A stretch of 29,666 nucleotides of DNA from Prochlorococcus sp. AG-363-L02 (GCA_003280185.1 QCFP01000008.1:1-29666); one strand, 5' to 3'. Positions 18,215 to 27,128 are shown, numbered from the stretch's first letter. Notes: generated by a model not told the origin, from the letters alone. Made by a program: numbers and translations.

Positions 18215-18967
18215 ATGACGTCATCTGAAATGGTCCCTAGTGAAACAGCGCTCGTAACCGGAGCAAGCAGAGGCATTGGGAGAGCCATAGCAATCTCTCT
18301 TGCTGAAGCAGGTTTAGAAGTTGCTGTGAATTACAGCAACTCTGCCGATGAAGCCGAGAAAGTTGTCAAAGAAATCATTGCATCAGGAGGTAATGCTTAT
18401 GCAATTCAAGCCAACGTTTCGGAAGAACAGGAAGTTGAGCGCCTAATTAATACTATTTTGGAAAGAAGTGGGAAAATTGATGTACTGGTAAACAACGCAG
18501 GAATTACTCGGGATGGACTAATGATGCGGATGAAAATAAATGATTGGAAAAAAGTAATTGATCTAAATCTTGGCGGAGTTTTCCTTTGCACTAGAGCAGT
18601 CTCTAGACCCATGATTAAACAAAAAAAAGGTCGTGTAATCAACATCACTTCGGTAGTAGGGCTAATGGGAAATGCTGGGCAAGCAAATTATTCAGCCTCC
18701 AAAGCTGGCGTATTAGGTTTAACTAAGAGTTCTGCAAAAGAATTCGCTAGCCGCGGTATTACTGTTAATGCAGTTGCGCCGGGTTTCATATCAACTGATA
18801 TGACCAAAGGGCTAGCAGCTGATGAAATACTTAAATCAATTCCCCTTGGCAAGTTTGGGACACCTGAGCATGTAGCAAGCATAGTGAAATTCTTAGCAAC
18901 TGACCCTGGAGCTGAATACATCACAGGGCAAGTGATTCAGGTTGATGGTGGAATGTTAATGAACTAA
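18215..18967 (+). CDS. fabG: 3-oxoacyl-[acyl-carrier-protein] reductase
   Basis: A 250-residue short-chain dehydrogenase that reduces 3-oxoacyl-ACP with NADPH in fatty acid elongation. The cofactor loop TGASRGIG is at 15-22, NNAG at 93-96, and the catalytic Ser146, Tyr159 and Lys163 lie in NITSVVG and NYSASKAG. The AGVLGLTKSSAKEFASRGITVNAVAPG region and the C-terminal YITGQVIQVDGGM are standard for FabG rather than a diverged SDR. The start is ATG 18215. It is followed by a 389-base stretch without an intact gene. Confidence 0.93.
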   Translation: MTSSEMVPSETALVTGASRGIGRAIAISLAEAGLEVAVNYSNSADEAEKVVKEIIASGGNAYAIQANVSEEQEVERLINTILERSGKIDVLVNNAGITRDGLMMRMKINDWKKVIDLNLGGVFLCTRAVSRPMIKQKKGRVINITSVVGLMGNAGQANYSASKAGVLGLTKSSAKEFASRGITVNAVAPGFISTDMTKGLAADEILKSIPLGKFGTPEHVASIVKFLATDPGAEYITGQVIQVDGGMLMN

Positions 18968-19356
18968 AAGCCCTGTTATGAAAAGGTAGTCTCTATTTAT
19001 AGAGTGTAGAAAAGTTTAAGCTCTTTCAAAGAAACATGAAAGCATCAGAACTTATGTGTAAGTATTGATGCATTTAAAGATGTAAAATAAACCAAGGCGA
19101 TATGGGAGCAATAATTACCATGCTTCACATAATCAAAATGTTCTTCTGAAGTCATAAGTGAAGAATACAAATAATCAAATTCAGGAGGCAAATGAGTTAA
19201 ATCAGGAGTAGATTTATTATAGCTAATTATGATATTAACATTTCTTCTATCTGGAGATAAACCAAGTATTTTTACAAGTTTAACTTTGAGTCTCTAAAAA
19301 TATACGAAGTAAAAAATAACAAATTATATCCAAAAAAAAGAAGCTCCAAATCTCCA
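18968..19356. other. Gene-poor stretch with an open-frame remnant
   Basis: This AT-rich region between fabG and the convergent small membrane protein gene has no complete gene. A short inverted repeat (CTCTA, TTTA, TAGAG at 18991-19004) follows fabG but lacks a T-run, so it is at best a weak terminator. The minus strand from 19293 to 19045 is open for 82 codons and is described separately. Confidence 0.6.
19045..19293 (-). pseudogene. Start-less open frame, possible gene remnant or small CDS
   Basis: On the minus strand 82 sense codons run from just after a TAG (19294-19296) to a TGA (19045-19047). The translation is protein-like rather than random: it begins RLKVKLVKILGLSPDRRNVN, continues through DLTHLPPEFDYLYSSL, and ends with HIALVYFTSLNASILTHKF. 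No ATG, GTG or TTG lies at its 5' end. The first usable codons are TTG at 19191 (48 residues) and ATG at 19155 (36 residues). I do not recognise the family. A truncated old gene is the simplest reading; a short real protein or chance is possible. Confidence 0.35.
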
Positions 19357-19533
19357 TCAAGGATCCAAAGGCTGGCCAAGCTCATCGCGCAACCTTCTTA
19401 TTCTTTGAAGAAGTTTTAATCTTCTACTTCTTGCTGTAGCAGTAAGAAAAAAGCGCAGCGGAACATAAACCAAGGTCATAGTGGCCGCCAAGCCTGTCAT
19501 TAAAATAAAAAACAGCACACCTGAGTCATTCAT
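19357..19533 (-). CDS. Small conserved membrane protein of unknown function
   Basis: A 58-residue protein with one long hydrophobic helix (about 4-28, GVLFFILMTGLAATMTLVYVP) followed by a strongly basic tail (TARSRRLKLLQRIRRLRDEL), so the C terminus should stay in the cytoplasm. I believe close homologues are found next to groEL in other marine picocyanobacteria, but this is from memory. I chose ATG 19533 (MNDSGVLFF). A TTG start at 19569 would add twelve residues of less helical sequence. It diverges from groEL across about 130 bases. No function is known to me. Confidence 0.7.
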   Translation of the reverse strand: MNDSGVLFFILMTGLAATMTLVYVPLRFFLTATARSRRLKLLQRIRRLRDELGQPLDP

Positions 19534-19662
19534 AGCTCGACCATAACCACCAATTCCAAAGCACGCCAAATTTAAAAGTAAATAATTCGGCTTTCCCCAC
19601 TTATAACCCCTCCCCTTGAATCAACTTGCTGTGGGAAATTGTGCGGGGATCATATGTGGACC

Positions 19663-21351
19663 ATGACAAAACTCCTAAGCTTTTCAGACGAATCTCGCGG
19701 CGCCCTAGAAAAAGGTGTCAACTCCCTGGCCAATGCTGTAAGAGTAACTATTGGTCCAAGGGGAAGAAATGTAGTACTAGAAAAAAAATTCGGAGCTCCT
19801 GACATCGTCAACGATGGAGTCACCATTGCAAAAGAAATAGAGCTTGAAGATCCATTTGAAAACATTGGCGCAAAGCTGATCGAACAAGTTGCTTCTAAAA
19901 CAAAAGAAAAAGCTGGAGATGGAACCACAACTGCAACAGTTTTAGCTCAAGCCATGGTTCATGAAGGTCTTAGAAATACAGCAGCTGGCGCAAGTCCTAT
20001 TGAGCTAAGAAGAGGAATGGAGAAGGCAGCCAAATTTGCTGTGGAAGAATTATCTAAGCTCAGCAAAACCGTAGGCAGTGGTGAAGCAATTGGACAAGTC
20101 GCGACTGTCAGTGCAGGAGGAGACGAGGAAATAGGGCAAATAGTTGCGGATGCAATGGAAAAAGTAAGCGTTGATGGAGTAATCACCGTTGAAGAATCAA
20201 AATCCCTTGCCACAGAGCTTGAGATCACAGAAGGGATGGCCTTTGACCGAGGCTATAGCTCCCCATACTTCGTTACAGATGGGGAACGTCAGATATGCGA
20301 GTTCGAAAATGCTTTGCTATTAATCACAGATAAAAAGATCAGCGCTATCTCTGATTTAGTACCTGTACTAGAAGCTGTTCAAAAGGAATCAACACCACTA
20401 GTAATCTTGGCAGAAGAAGTTGAGGGGGAAGCATTAGCAACTCTTGTAGTAAATAAAAATCGTGGAGTTCTAAAGGTTGCAGCTGTCAGGGCTCCATCAT
20501 TTGGCGAAAGGCGTAAAGCAGCTTTGTCAGATATTGCTGTCCTAACTGGTGGGACATTAATCAGTGAAGACAGAGCAATGAGTCTTGAGAAAGTCTCACT
20601 ATCTGACCTTGGTAAAGCAAGAAAAATAACTATCAGAAAAGACAAAACTACGATTGTCACAAACAACGAAAACATCAAATCTGTAAAAGAACGCGTGGAA
20701 TCAATTAAACGTGAACTTGAATCAACAGACTCAGAATATGACAGAGAAAAACTAAGTGAAAGAATAGCCAAATTAGCTGGTGGCGTTGCTGTGATTAAAG
20801 TTGGTGCGCCAACAGAAACAGAACTCAAAAATCGCAAGTTAAGGATTGAGGATGCTCTAAATGCAACTCGTGCAGCCGTTGAAGAGGGAATCGTTCCAGG
20901 AGGAGGGACAACACTTCTTCAGATAAGCCAAAAGCTTAATGATCCAAGAAAGAAGTTAATTGGTGATGAGCGAACTGGCGTTGAAATAGTTCAAAGAGCT
21001 CTTAATGCACCTGTCAGGCAAATAGCAATTAACTCTGGAGAGAATGGTGACGTTGTTGTTTCTGAAATAAAAAGACTTGGGAAAGGGTTTAATGCACTAA
21101 ATGGATCCTATGAAGACCTTCTAAAGGCTGGCATCATTGACGCATCAAAAGTAATTCGTCTGGCGCTTCAAGATGCAATATCTATAGCCTCATTATTAAT
21201 TACAACAGAAGTGGTAATTGCTGACAAGCCAGAGCCTCCCGCGCCTGCCGGTCCAGAAGGTGGTGCAGATCCTATGGGTGGAATGGGTGGAATGGGTGGA
21301 ATGGGTGGAATGCCTGGAATGGGTGGAATGGGAATGCCTGGAATGATGTAA
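19663..21351 (+). CDS. groEL: Chaperonin GroEL (copy without adjacent groES)
   Basis: A 562-residue 60-kDa chaperonin that folds proteins in a double-ring cage with ATP. Visible are the ATP-binding [20 protein letters not shown] (about 21-40) and the [13 protein letters not shown] loop (about 86-98), the apical domain, the [14 protein letters not shown] segment, and a C-terminal Gly-Met-rich tail ([18 protein letters not shown]). No groES lies upstream, so this is the single-gene type; cyanobacteria usually keep a second copy in a groESL operon. I chose ATG 19663; a TTG at 19639 would give an atypical extension. I see no CIRCE element (TTAGCACTC-N9-GAGTGCTAA) in the 129-base upstream gap. Confidence 0.95.
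   Translation: MTKLLSFSDESRGALEKGVNSLANAVRVTIGPRGRNVVLEKKFGAPDIVNDGVTIAKEIELEDPFENIGAKLIEQVASKTKEKAGDGTTTATVLAQAMVHEGLRNTAAGASPIELRRGMEKAAKFAVEELSKLSKTVGSGEAIGQVATVSAGGDEEIGQIVADAMEKVSVDGVITVEESKSLATELEITEGMAFDRGYSSPYFVTDGERQICEFENALLLITDKKISAISDLVPVLEAVQKESTPLVILAEEVEGEALATLVVNKNRGVLKVAAVRAPSFGERRKAALSDIAVLTGGTLISEDRAMSLEKVSLSDLGKARKITIRKDKTTIVTNNENIKSVKERVESIKRELESTDSEYDREKLSERIAKLAGGVAVIKVGAPTETELKNRKLRIEDALNATRAAVEEGIVPGGGTTLLQISQKLNDPRKKLIGDERTGVEIVQRALNAPVRQIAINSGENGDVVVSEIKRLGKGFNALNGSYEDLLKAGIIDASKVIRLALQDAISIASLLITTEVVIADKPEPPAPAGPEGGADPMGGMGGMGGMGGMPGMGGMGMPGMM
21273..21333 (+). repeat. GGTGGAATG-type tandem repeat coding for the GroEL GGM tail
   Basis: The end of groEL contains about five near-perfect copies of a 9-base unit (GGTGGAATG and variants, one interrupted by CCTGGAATG) that encode Gly-Gly-Met repeats. 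GGM-rich tails are normal for GroEL; the low-complexity DNA could change copy number in steps of three residues without a frameshift. Confidence 0.7.
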
Positions 21352-21528
21352 AAAATTCAAAGGCAAATAACCATATCTAGATAGACGGAAATATTAATTT
21401 GAATCGATTGAAATACTCATTTATATTTTCAACTTAATGTTTAACAATCCCCTTCTAATTTTTCATAAAAAGATTGAGCTTTTAAAGTAGACTTAAGATA
21501 TTTAAGCTACATAATTAGTCTTCTAGTT

Positions 21529-22080
21529 TCAAGAAGCTCTAGGGAGTTGACCCTCTAAATCTGGCACCCATCGACTTAATCTATTACCCCTCCGAGGCGG
21601 TGGAGGGGCGCTGATATAGCCATTAAGATCATCCCTACTGGAAGTTTCAATGGTTTCAATGGTTTCAATGGTTTTACTTTTCTTGGCTTTAAAAGTATTA
21701 TTAACCTCCTCCAGATATCCATTCAAAGCTGTCTTTAGACGTCTAAAAGGGCTTGGAGAAAAGTTTTCCGAGAAAGATAAATCATTACTGATTTCAGAAA
21801 TAGGTTCTTTATATTCCTGAGTTAAACCTGTTGGAATCAAGTCCTGAGGTTTATTTTCATTTAATTTTGAAGCTGTTATCTCAAGATCATCCAAAATCTC
21901 TTCTGAATGTGAGTCCTGTAATTCATTCAACTTAGGAAGTGTGCTTACTCCATAACGATGAGCCCACTTGCCTAGCAGAAGTTCTAAAACCCTATCTTCC
22001 TTCTTCTCTGATGCCTCCAACATCTGACATAAAAGAGCCGCTTGGCGAGGTTCAGAGCAATTTGAGAAAAGTTGAGTCAC
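21529..22080 (-). CDS. Uncharacterised picocyanobacterial protein, mostly disordered
   Basis: A 183-residue protein of unknown function. Residues 1-45 look helical (SEPRQAALLCQMLEASEKK, then VLELLLGKWAHRYGV). The middle is acidic and probably disordered, with a threefold TIE repeat encoded by perfect 9-base DNA repeats. The C terminus is basic and proline-rich (APPPPRRGNRLSRWVPD) and ends in LEGQLPRAS, which I think recurs in marine relatives. No signal peptide or membrane helix is seen. It starts at GTG 22080, eight bases after the permease stop, without a clear ribosome site, so translation is probably coupled to the ABC permease. It may be a cytoplasmic partner of the exporter or simply share its transcript. 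Confidence 0.72.
   Translation of the reverse strand: MTQLFSNCSEPRQAALLCQMLEASEKKEDRVLELLLGKWAHRYGVSTLPKLNELQDSHSEEILDDLEITASKLNENKPQDLIPTGLTQEYKEPISEISNDLSFSENFSPSPFRRLKTALNGYLEEVNNTFKAKKSKTIETIETIETSSRDDLNGYISAPPPPRRGNRLSRWVPDLEGQLPRAS
21644..21670 (-). repeat. Three perfect 9-bp tandem repeats inside a CDS
   Basis: The unit GTTTCAATG on the plus strand occurs three times in a row, with a partial fourth. Read on the minus strand it encodes repeated Glu-Thr-Ile in the disordered part of the unknown protein. The repeat is in frame, so copy-number change would alter length but not the reading frame. Confidence 0.85.
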
Positions 22081-22088
22081 TGAATAGG

Positions 22089-22943
22089 TTAGGAGAGTTT
22101 ACGGTTCAACATTGGGCGGATCAAAAAGAAGAGTCCCAAGGAAAGAGCCATCAGCACACTCAAACATCCATAACCGTTCACAGCACCATAAGGAGCATTA
22201 ATTAGAACAGTATTTAGATCAAGAGGGCCACCATAAGCAGCACGGATGGGTTCTATTGCAAAGGTAAGCGGATTAAGCGCTGCTAGCCAGCCCAACCATA
22301 TAGGCATAAATGACAAAGGAGCTAAAGCTGTGCTAGCAAAGAGAAGAGGCAAGTTAAAAATAAAAATAACAGCAATCAATTCAATATGTCCCGGCAAGGC
22401 AAAAGCTAAACCCAGGCTAAGAGCTGTAACAGAGAAAACTAGTAACAACAAAGTGAAAAGAACAATTAAAAGACCACTTTTTCCTGGCCAGCCATACCCA
22501 ATGAATGAAGCAGTTCCCATAATTGCAAAACATTGAATAAGACTGATCGTTGTTATATAGATAACCGATGCGAAAACGATCGAGCTTCGACTTCTTAGAG
22601 GCGCAACCAGCAAGCGATTAAGAAATCCAAATTCACGATCAAACATCACTGGCAGGCCTGCATTCAAAGCACCACTAAACGCGGTGAAAACAATGACCCC
22701 TGCTCCTAGGAAACTTCCATAACTATCCCCTCCAGGAACAAGGCCCTCAGGGGCTTTTGAAAAAAGCGCCCCAAATAAAAGTAACCAAATCAAAGGCTGC
22801 AGAATCCCGGCAATCAAAGTTGAAGGCCGCCGCACAAGCTGGATAAAAAGACGACGAGTTAACGCAAAAGTTTCCTGGAACAGATCGAGCCATCTGCTTC
22901 TATCAGGCGCAAGAACTCTCTGTCCGGTGAATTGGCCATTCAT
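22089..22943 (-). CDS. ABC-2 type exporter permease
   Basis: A 284-residue permease of the ABC-2 (DrrB/NodJ) type with six predicted helices. The early LTRRLFIQLVRRPSTLIAGI block and LQPLIWLLLFGALF are typical, as is the later LPLLFASTALAPLSFMPIWL segment before the final helices (LAALNPLTFAIEPIR). With the ATPase upstream it should form an exporter in the plasma or thylakoid membrane; the substrate is unknown. I chose ATG 22943, which has a GGAAG ribosome site seven bases upstream and begins just before the conserved region. A TTG at 23006 would add 21 residues with an odd hydrophobic start. It lies between the ATPase and an unknown protein in one minus-strand run. Confidence 0.85.
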   Translation of the reverse strand: MNGQFTGQRVLAPDRSRWLDLFQETFALTRRLFIQLVRRPSTLIAGILQPLIWLLLFGALFSKAPEGLVPGGDSYGSFLGAGVIVFTAFSGALNAGLPVMFDREFGFLNRLLVAPLRSRSSIVFASVIYITTISLIQCFAIMGTASFIGYGWPGKSGLLIVLFTLLLLVFSVTALSLGLAFALPGHIELIAVIFIFNLPLLFASTALAPLSFMPIWLGWLAALNPLTFAIEPIRAAYGGPLDLNTVLINAPYGAVNGYGCLSVLMALSLGLFFLIRPMLNRKLS

Positions 22944-23018
22944 TAGATCACTTCCAAATACAAATTTAAGAACGTACAAAAATCCTAGAGAGAAAAACTT
23001 TTTCAAGCCCTAAGAACA

Positions 23019-24032
23019 TCAACGCATCCCTTGTTTGGCTTCAAGCTTTGAATCCCTTTTGCCAGCGACTGCCAGCTCTGCGTCCATAAGAGTCCTCCCA
23101 GTTGCCTGTAAGTAAACATCATCCAAACTGGGGCGGCTCTGAGCAAGCGCGAAGATCGGAAAGTTAGCGTTACACAACTGTTCGCGTAATCGAGGCAAAA
23201 CCGTCTCGCCGTCTACGACAAGGTTTAGAGAAAAGCCTTGAGATCTATTAACAACAACCTGCTTAACTCCTTCAACATTTTCCAGAAGCTTTCTGACCTT
23301 ATTCGATTCATTCTCATCACTAAACTCTCTAACCCTTAGCGTCACACGGTCGCCACCAAGTTCATTTTTTAGTTGATCAGGTGTTCCTTCTGCAATAACT
23401 CGACCTTTATCAATAATTGCAATGCGGTCAGCCATTATTTCTATTTCCTCAAGATAGTGACTACTTAAGAGAATTGTTACTCCTTTCGACTTTAATTCGG
23501 TTAACAATTCCCAAACAATTGTACGACTTTCCATGTCTAAACCCACTGTCGGCTCATCTAATACCAATAACTGAGGTTGATGCAATAAACCAGCAGCCAA
23601 ATCAAGCCTTCGTCTCATTCCACCAGAATAAGTTCCGCAACGTCTATCAATCCAAGAGTCCATCTCAAGTCGCTTAATCATGGAAGCAATCATTTCCATT
23701 TTCCTCTCATGGTTCAAGTGATATAGATCTGCTTGGAACTCCAATAATTCTCGGCCGGTTAAAATCTTGTCAATAGCAACCTCCTGCGCCACATAACCCA
23801 ACTGACTTCTCACAGAATCTGGATCAGTTAGTGCATTTATCCCACTTACTTGCACTCGCCCTGAGTCTGGAGCAAGCAGAGTAGTAATGATCCGAAGTGT
23901 CGAAGTTTTACCAGCTCCATTTGGTCCAAGAAGTCCATACAAAGATCCTTCTGGGACAGTCAATTCCAATCCACATAAAGCCTCAATAGACCCAAAAGAT
24001 TTTTGAATTCCTTCCAATTCAATCATTTGCAT
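23019..24032 (-). CDS. ABC transporter ATP-binding protein (DrrA/CcmA-like)
   Basis: A 337-residue ATPase of the drug/polysaccharide exporter type. Walker A GPNGAGKTS is at about 36-44, the signature YSGGMRRRLDLAAGLL at about 135-150, and Walker B with the catalytic Glu (LLVLDEPTVGLDMESR) follows; the H-loop is in ILLSSHYLEE. A C-terminal extension of about 110 residues resembles that of DrrA-like proteins. ATG 24032 is my choice. TTG 24038 is better spaced behind a GAGG site and ATG 24026 is also possible, a difference of only a few residues. It is 87 bases behind ctaB, and the permease partner follows directly, so the pair is a complete exporter. Confidence 0.9.
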   Translation of the reverse strand: MQMIELEGIQKSFGSIEALCGLELTVPEGSLYGLLGPNGAGKTSTLRIITTLLAPDSGRVQVSGINALTDPDSVRSQLGYVAQEVAIDKILTGRELLEFQADLYHLNHERKMEMIASMIKRLEMDSWIDRRCGTYSGGMRRRLDLAAGLLHQPQLLVLDEPTVGLDMESRTIVWELLTELKSKGVTILLSSHYLEEIEIMADRIAIIDKGRVIAEGTPDQLKNELGGDRVTLRVREFSDENESNKVRKLLENVEGVKQVVVNRSQGFSLNLVVDGETVLPRLREQLCNANFPIFALAQSRPSLDDVYLQATGRTLMDAELAVAGKRDSKLEAKQGMR

Positions 24033-24119
24033 AAACAATTCATCCTCTAGGTGCCTCCGGTTAAGAATCTAAGCATTTGGATGGAATCATGCTGATGAGT
24101 TCTCTAAAGAAAAACCTGT

Positions 24120-25121
24120 TTAGACAATCTCCAAGCCAATAGAAAAATGTTTAATCAATTCCAATGACTGGTAGTGAAAGTCAACTGATAAAGGCAACCG
24201 ACTCATAACTAAGATTAGACAGACCCCAAACATATAAAGAATCGACCATCTAAATAAACCTTTTGCTCGTTCGATATCATCTGGCTCCGCTCCTAGTCGA
24301 AAAACCATTTGAAGAAGACGAAAATTAAAAGGAACCATCATTAACCCATAAAAAAGTCCTCCTTCAGGTAAAGCCCAAACCCCGAAACAACTTAACAATG
24401 CAGTAGCCCAGCCATAACGATTAATTGCCCTAGCCGTAAATCCAGTTCCCTTAACTACAGGAAGCATTGGAATTCCTACCGAACGGTAATCTTCGCGAAG
24501 CAACATTGCTAAAGCCCAAAAGTGTGCCGGAGTCCAAACCATCACCAAGCCAAATAACCACCAACCACCCCATCCGATATATCCACTTGCAGCAGCTGCA
24601 CCTACAAGAGGCGGAATAGCTCCTGCAACACCTCCAATAACGATATTTTTTGAAGTGCGTGGCTTCAGCCAAACTGTATATAAAAGAACATAACTACAAA
24701 GACCAAGCAAAGACAAAGATGCCGCTAAGTAATTAACACCAACAATTAATAAAACTGCTGAAATGAAAGTGCAAACAATTGCCCCAAGGAAAACAGAGGT
24801 AGAAGAGATTCGGCCTGAGGGTAAGGCTCTACCACTCGTTCGTAGCATCCTGCCGTCAAGTTCCTGTTCCCAAAGGCAATTCAATATTGCTGCTGCTGCT
24901 GCTGCCAATGCACCACCACAAAGGGTGCAAATAAATCTCGGCAAAGACAAAGGCCAACCTTCGCTCAATGCCATTCCACCAACGGTTGTAGCCAAAAGGA
25001 GAGGGATCAACCTGGGTTTAGCAACTTCTAACCAGGCGGGAAGCTTTACAAGTCGTCTTGATGGGACAACCTTCTTCCTAGAGACATCTTCTTTAAACAA
25101 CTCAGGAGAAGTACTAACCAT
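24120..25121 (-). CDS. ctaB: Protoheme IX farnesyltransferase (heme O synthase)
   Basis: A 333-residue UbiA-superfamily membrane enzyme that adds a farnesyl group to heme B to give heme O, the precursor of heme A. The first Asp/Asn motif is [20 protein letters not shown] (about 81-100), and the second region includes [20 protein letters not shown] (about 200-219); both are characteristic of CtaB/COX10. About eight membrane helices are predicted. ATG 25121 overlaps the ctaA stop by eight bases (ATGGTTAG), so translation is coupled. A longer frame starts at 25151 but would overlap ctaA more deeply and has an unusual N terminus. Its product feeds CtaA and then the oxidase encoded divergently. 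Confidence 0.93.
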   Translation of the reverse strand: MVSTSPELFKEDVSRKKVVPSRRLVKLPAWLEVAKPRLIPLLLATTVGGMALSEGWPLSLPRFICTLCGGALAAAAAAILNCLWEQELDGRMLRTSGRALPSGRISSTSVFLGAIVCTFISAVLLIVGVNYLAASLSLLGLCSYVLLYTVWLKPRTSKNIVIGGVAGAIPPLVGAAAASGYIGWGGWWLFGLVMVWTPAHFWALAMLLREDYRSVGIPMLPVVKGTGFTARAINRYGWATALLSCFGVWALPEGGLFYGLMMVPFNFRLLQMVFRLGAEPDDIERAKGLFRWSILYMFGVCLILVMSRLPLSVDFHYQSLELIKHFSIGLEIV

Positions 25122-26037
25122 TACAAGTCTCCAAAAAAGATGAATCACCAAGGGCTCTCACTTTTGGATACTCCTGAGGGCCCTTGAAAGCAAGGGATGA
25201 CAACAACGCAACAAGTAAAGCTGCGATTAGCTGATGGGCAACTGTCACAGATGGATTAGAAAGTTCGAGTTTTGCTGACAACACCCCAACACTGATCTGA
25301 AGGCCAACTAAACCAAGAGTCGCTGATAACCAGGGCCATTGACTACGAGGCCAACCACCTACCCCAAGAGAGCTGATAACAAATGCAAAAACACATAATG
25401 CAACTGGCATCGCGACGAAACGATGCCAATGCAGCCATTCGCAAGACTGTCCATTCAAGAAACATCTTTGAGCAGCCCAAGTAGTTGCCATTCGCCCCCC
25501 CAAAAGGCACTGACAAAGAACTCCCACAAGTGATGTAACGCTCATTAACCGCCAAAACAAAGGAGGAGACTTTTGCCTCGAGCTGCTTAAGCCTTGAGAA
25601 AGAGCAGTCACTCCGACTAAAAGCAAAAGTCCACAAGCTAAATGAGCCGTAACAACTCCCGAAGGCAAAAGATCAAATACTGTCAAGGCACCTAAAGCTC
25701 CTTGAAAAATGACCAAAAGGAACAAAATTGCACATGTAGGAGGAGCCCAACTTGGCAATTCATTTCGCCTTAAATGCGATAAAACCATTTGAATCAATAA
25801 GGCCAACCCAACAAAGAACGCGTCTAATCGATGAAACCACTCTAGAAAGACCTGGAGATTCATCTGACGGCCAGGCAGAAAAGAACCGAAGCAAAGAGGC
25901 CAGTCTGGGCATGCCAACCCAGCCTCCATAACTCTTGTGGCACCTCCTATAACGACCAGAGCCACAAGGGCTACAACAAGATGGGCTGCCAACTGAGAAA
26001 GGCGCCATCTAATCTTTGGTTTTGATGAAGTGGTCAT
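25114..26037 (-). CDS. ctaA: Heme A synthase (COX15/CtaA family)
   Basis: A 307-residue membrane protein with eight predicted helices that oxidises the C8 methyl group of heme O to formyl, giving heme A for the aa3 oxidase. Conserved elements are [20 protein letters not shown] (31-50) with the cysteine pair Cys43/Cys49, the heme ligand His69 in [19 protein letters not shown] in the middle, and a second half with a CEWLHWHRF block and AHQLIAALL. The start is ATG 26037. It leads the minus-strand run ctaA-ctaB-ABC genes and diverges from ctaC across 266 bases, so heme A supply and oxidase synthesis can be adjusted from one control region. Confidence 0.94.
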   Translation of the reverse strand: MTTSSKPKIRWRLSQLAAHLVVALVALVVIGGATRVMEAGLACPDWPLCFGSFLPGRQMNLQVFLEWFHRLDAFFVGLALLIQMVLSHLRRNELPSWAPPTCAILFLLVIFQGALGALTVFDLLPSGVVTAHLACGLLLLVGVTALSQGLSSSRQKSPPLFWRLMSVTSLVGVLCQCLLGGRMATTWAAQRCFLNGQSCEWLHWHRFVAMPVALCVFAFVISSLGVGGWPRSQWPWLSATLGLVGLQISVGVLSAKLELSNPSVTVAHQLIAALLVALLSSLAFKGPQEYPKVRALGDSSFLETCNG

Positions 26038-26303
26038 AAGGTCATCTCTGCCAAAAAGGAAAAGTCCCTCTCAATCGAAAGTAGCGATCAAAAAAAATCC
26101 GTCACGTTCTATGGACGACTGCAACATGAGGAGAGCAACTAAATCATCTATTCCTGACAAACCGTAATTCAAACCAACCCAAAACCCCTTCTCTAGTGAG
26201 CATAAGAAGAAAATCATCCACTAATTTCATAGGGAATTAACAATCAACAGGTGCAGGTATTAAAAGATTTCCATAACCTTAACGAAGAAACAGGAGCTGA
26301 TCT
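26038..26303. promoter_or_regulatory. Divergent ctaA / ctaCDE control region
   Basis: These 266 bases separate heme A synthesis from the oxidase operon and should hold promoters for both. A loose plus-strand candidate is TTAACA (26237-26242), 15 bases, then TATTAA (26258-26263); the spacer is short. An AGGAG ribosome site at 26292-26296 serves the GTG start of ctaC. I see no strong palindrome that would mark an operator. Confidence 0.35.
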
Positions 26304-27128
26304 GTGCCGACTCCCTCGGCAATTTTTACAGTTTTAGCGGGGATAGTCCTTGTAATAGGGGGCCTCTGGCTAGGACAAAATATTGATCTACTTCCCAATA
26401 GTGCTAGCAGTAATGCTCCTATATATGACGAGCTTTTCAAAGTGCTCTTCAGCATTGGAGCAATCCTATTCATTGGGATGATGGGCTTAGTGATCTATAG
26501 CCTTATTCGTTTCCGAAGGAAGCCAGGTGAAACAGGAGACGGAATACCTCTTGAAGGCAATCTTCCTTTAGAAATTTTATGGACAGCGGTCCCTGCTGTT
26601 GTCATTCTCTTTATAGGCCTATACAGCTACGACATCTATGACCGCATGGGTGGAATGACATCTTTATCAAATCAAGGTCATGATCATTCAATAATTAAAT
26701 CCAATGAGCGTATCTGGGGAGGGGTTGGGATAAGTCCAAATCAGCTAGGCAATTCAAGTGAAATGAAGCCATTAGCAATAGAAGTCACAGCAATGCAATT
26801 TGCGTTTTTATTTCACTATCCTGAAGGGGATATTCTTACCGGTGAGTTGCATGTTCCAACCGGAAAACCTGTCAGCCTAAAAATGGAATCTAATGATGTA
26901 ATTCATGCGTTCTGGGTTCCTGAATTTCGCCTGAAACAAGATGTAATCCCGGGCCAAACTACTATTCTAAATTTTACTCCTACGAAAACTGGTAAATACC
27001 CAGTCATTTGTGCAGAGCTATGCGGCCCATACCATGGAGGTATGCGGTCAACAGTAGTAGTCGAAGAGCCTGAGGCTTTCGACAGTTGGCTTACCAAAAA
27101 TGCCAAACCAATTGCTTCGGAAACATGA
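26304..27128 (+). CDS. ctaC: Cytochrome c oxidase subunit II
   Basis: A 274-residue subunit with two N-terminal membrane helices (about 7-25 and 45-69) and a periplasmic or lumenal cupredoxin domain that binds the dinuclear CuA center. CuA ligands are all visible: His201 in DVIHAFWVPEF, and Cys236, Glu238, Cys240, His244 and Met247 in CAELCGPYHGGM. CuA takes electrons from a soluble cytochrome c or plastocyanin. The aromatic patch that in mitochondrial oxidase contains two tryptophans reads QFAFLFHY here. GTG 26304 has a good AGGAG site seven bases upstream. The stop overlaps the start of ctaD (ATGA). Confidence 0.95.
   Translation: MPTPSAIFTVLAGIVLVIGGLWLGQNIDLLPNSASSNAPIYDELFKVLFSIGAILFIGMMGLVIYSLIRFRRKPGETGDGIPLEGNLPLEILWTAVPAVVILFIGLYSYDIYDRMGGMTSLSNQGHDHSIIKSNERIWGGVGISPNQLGNSSEMKPLAIEVTAMQFAFLFHYPEGDILTGELHVPTGKPVSLKMESNDVIHAFWVPEFRLKQDVIPGQTTILNFTPTKTGKYPVICAELCGPYHGGMRSTVVVEEPEAFDSWLTKNAKPIASET

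Noticed and set aside
20379..20837. 152-codon minus-strand ORF inside groEL
   Set aside because: It is antisense to conserved GroEL sequence and is rich in Ser, Leu and Thr as expected of a shadow frame.
21273..21333. Tandem repeat at the groEL end as a possible CRISPR or mobile signature
   Set aside because: The unit is nine bases, in frame, and encodes the ordinary GGM tail of GroEL.
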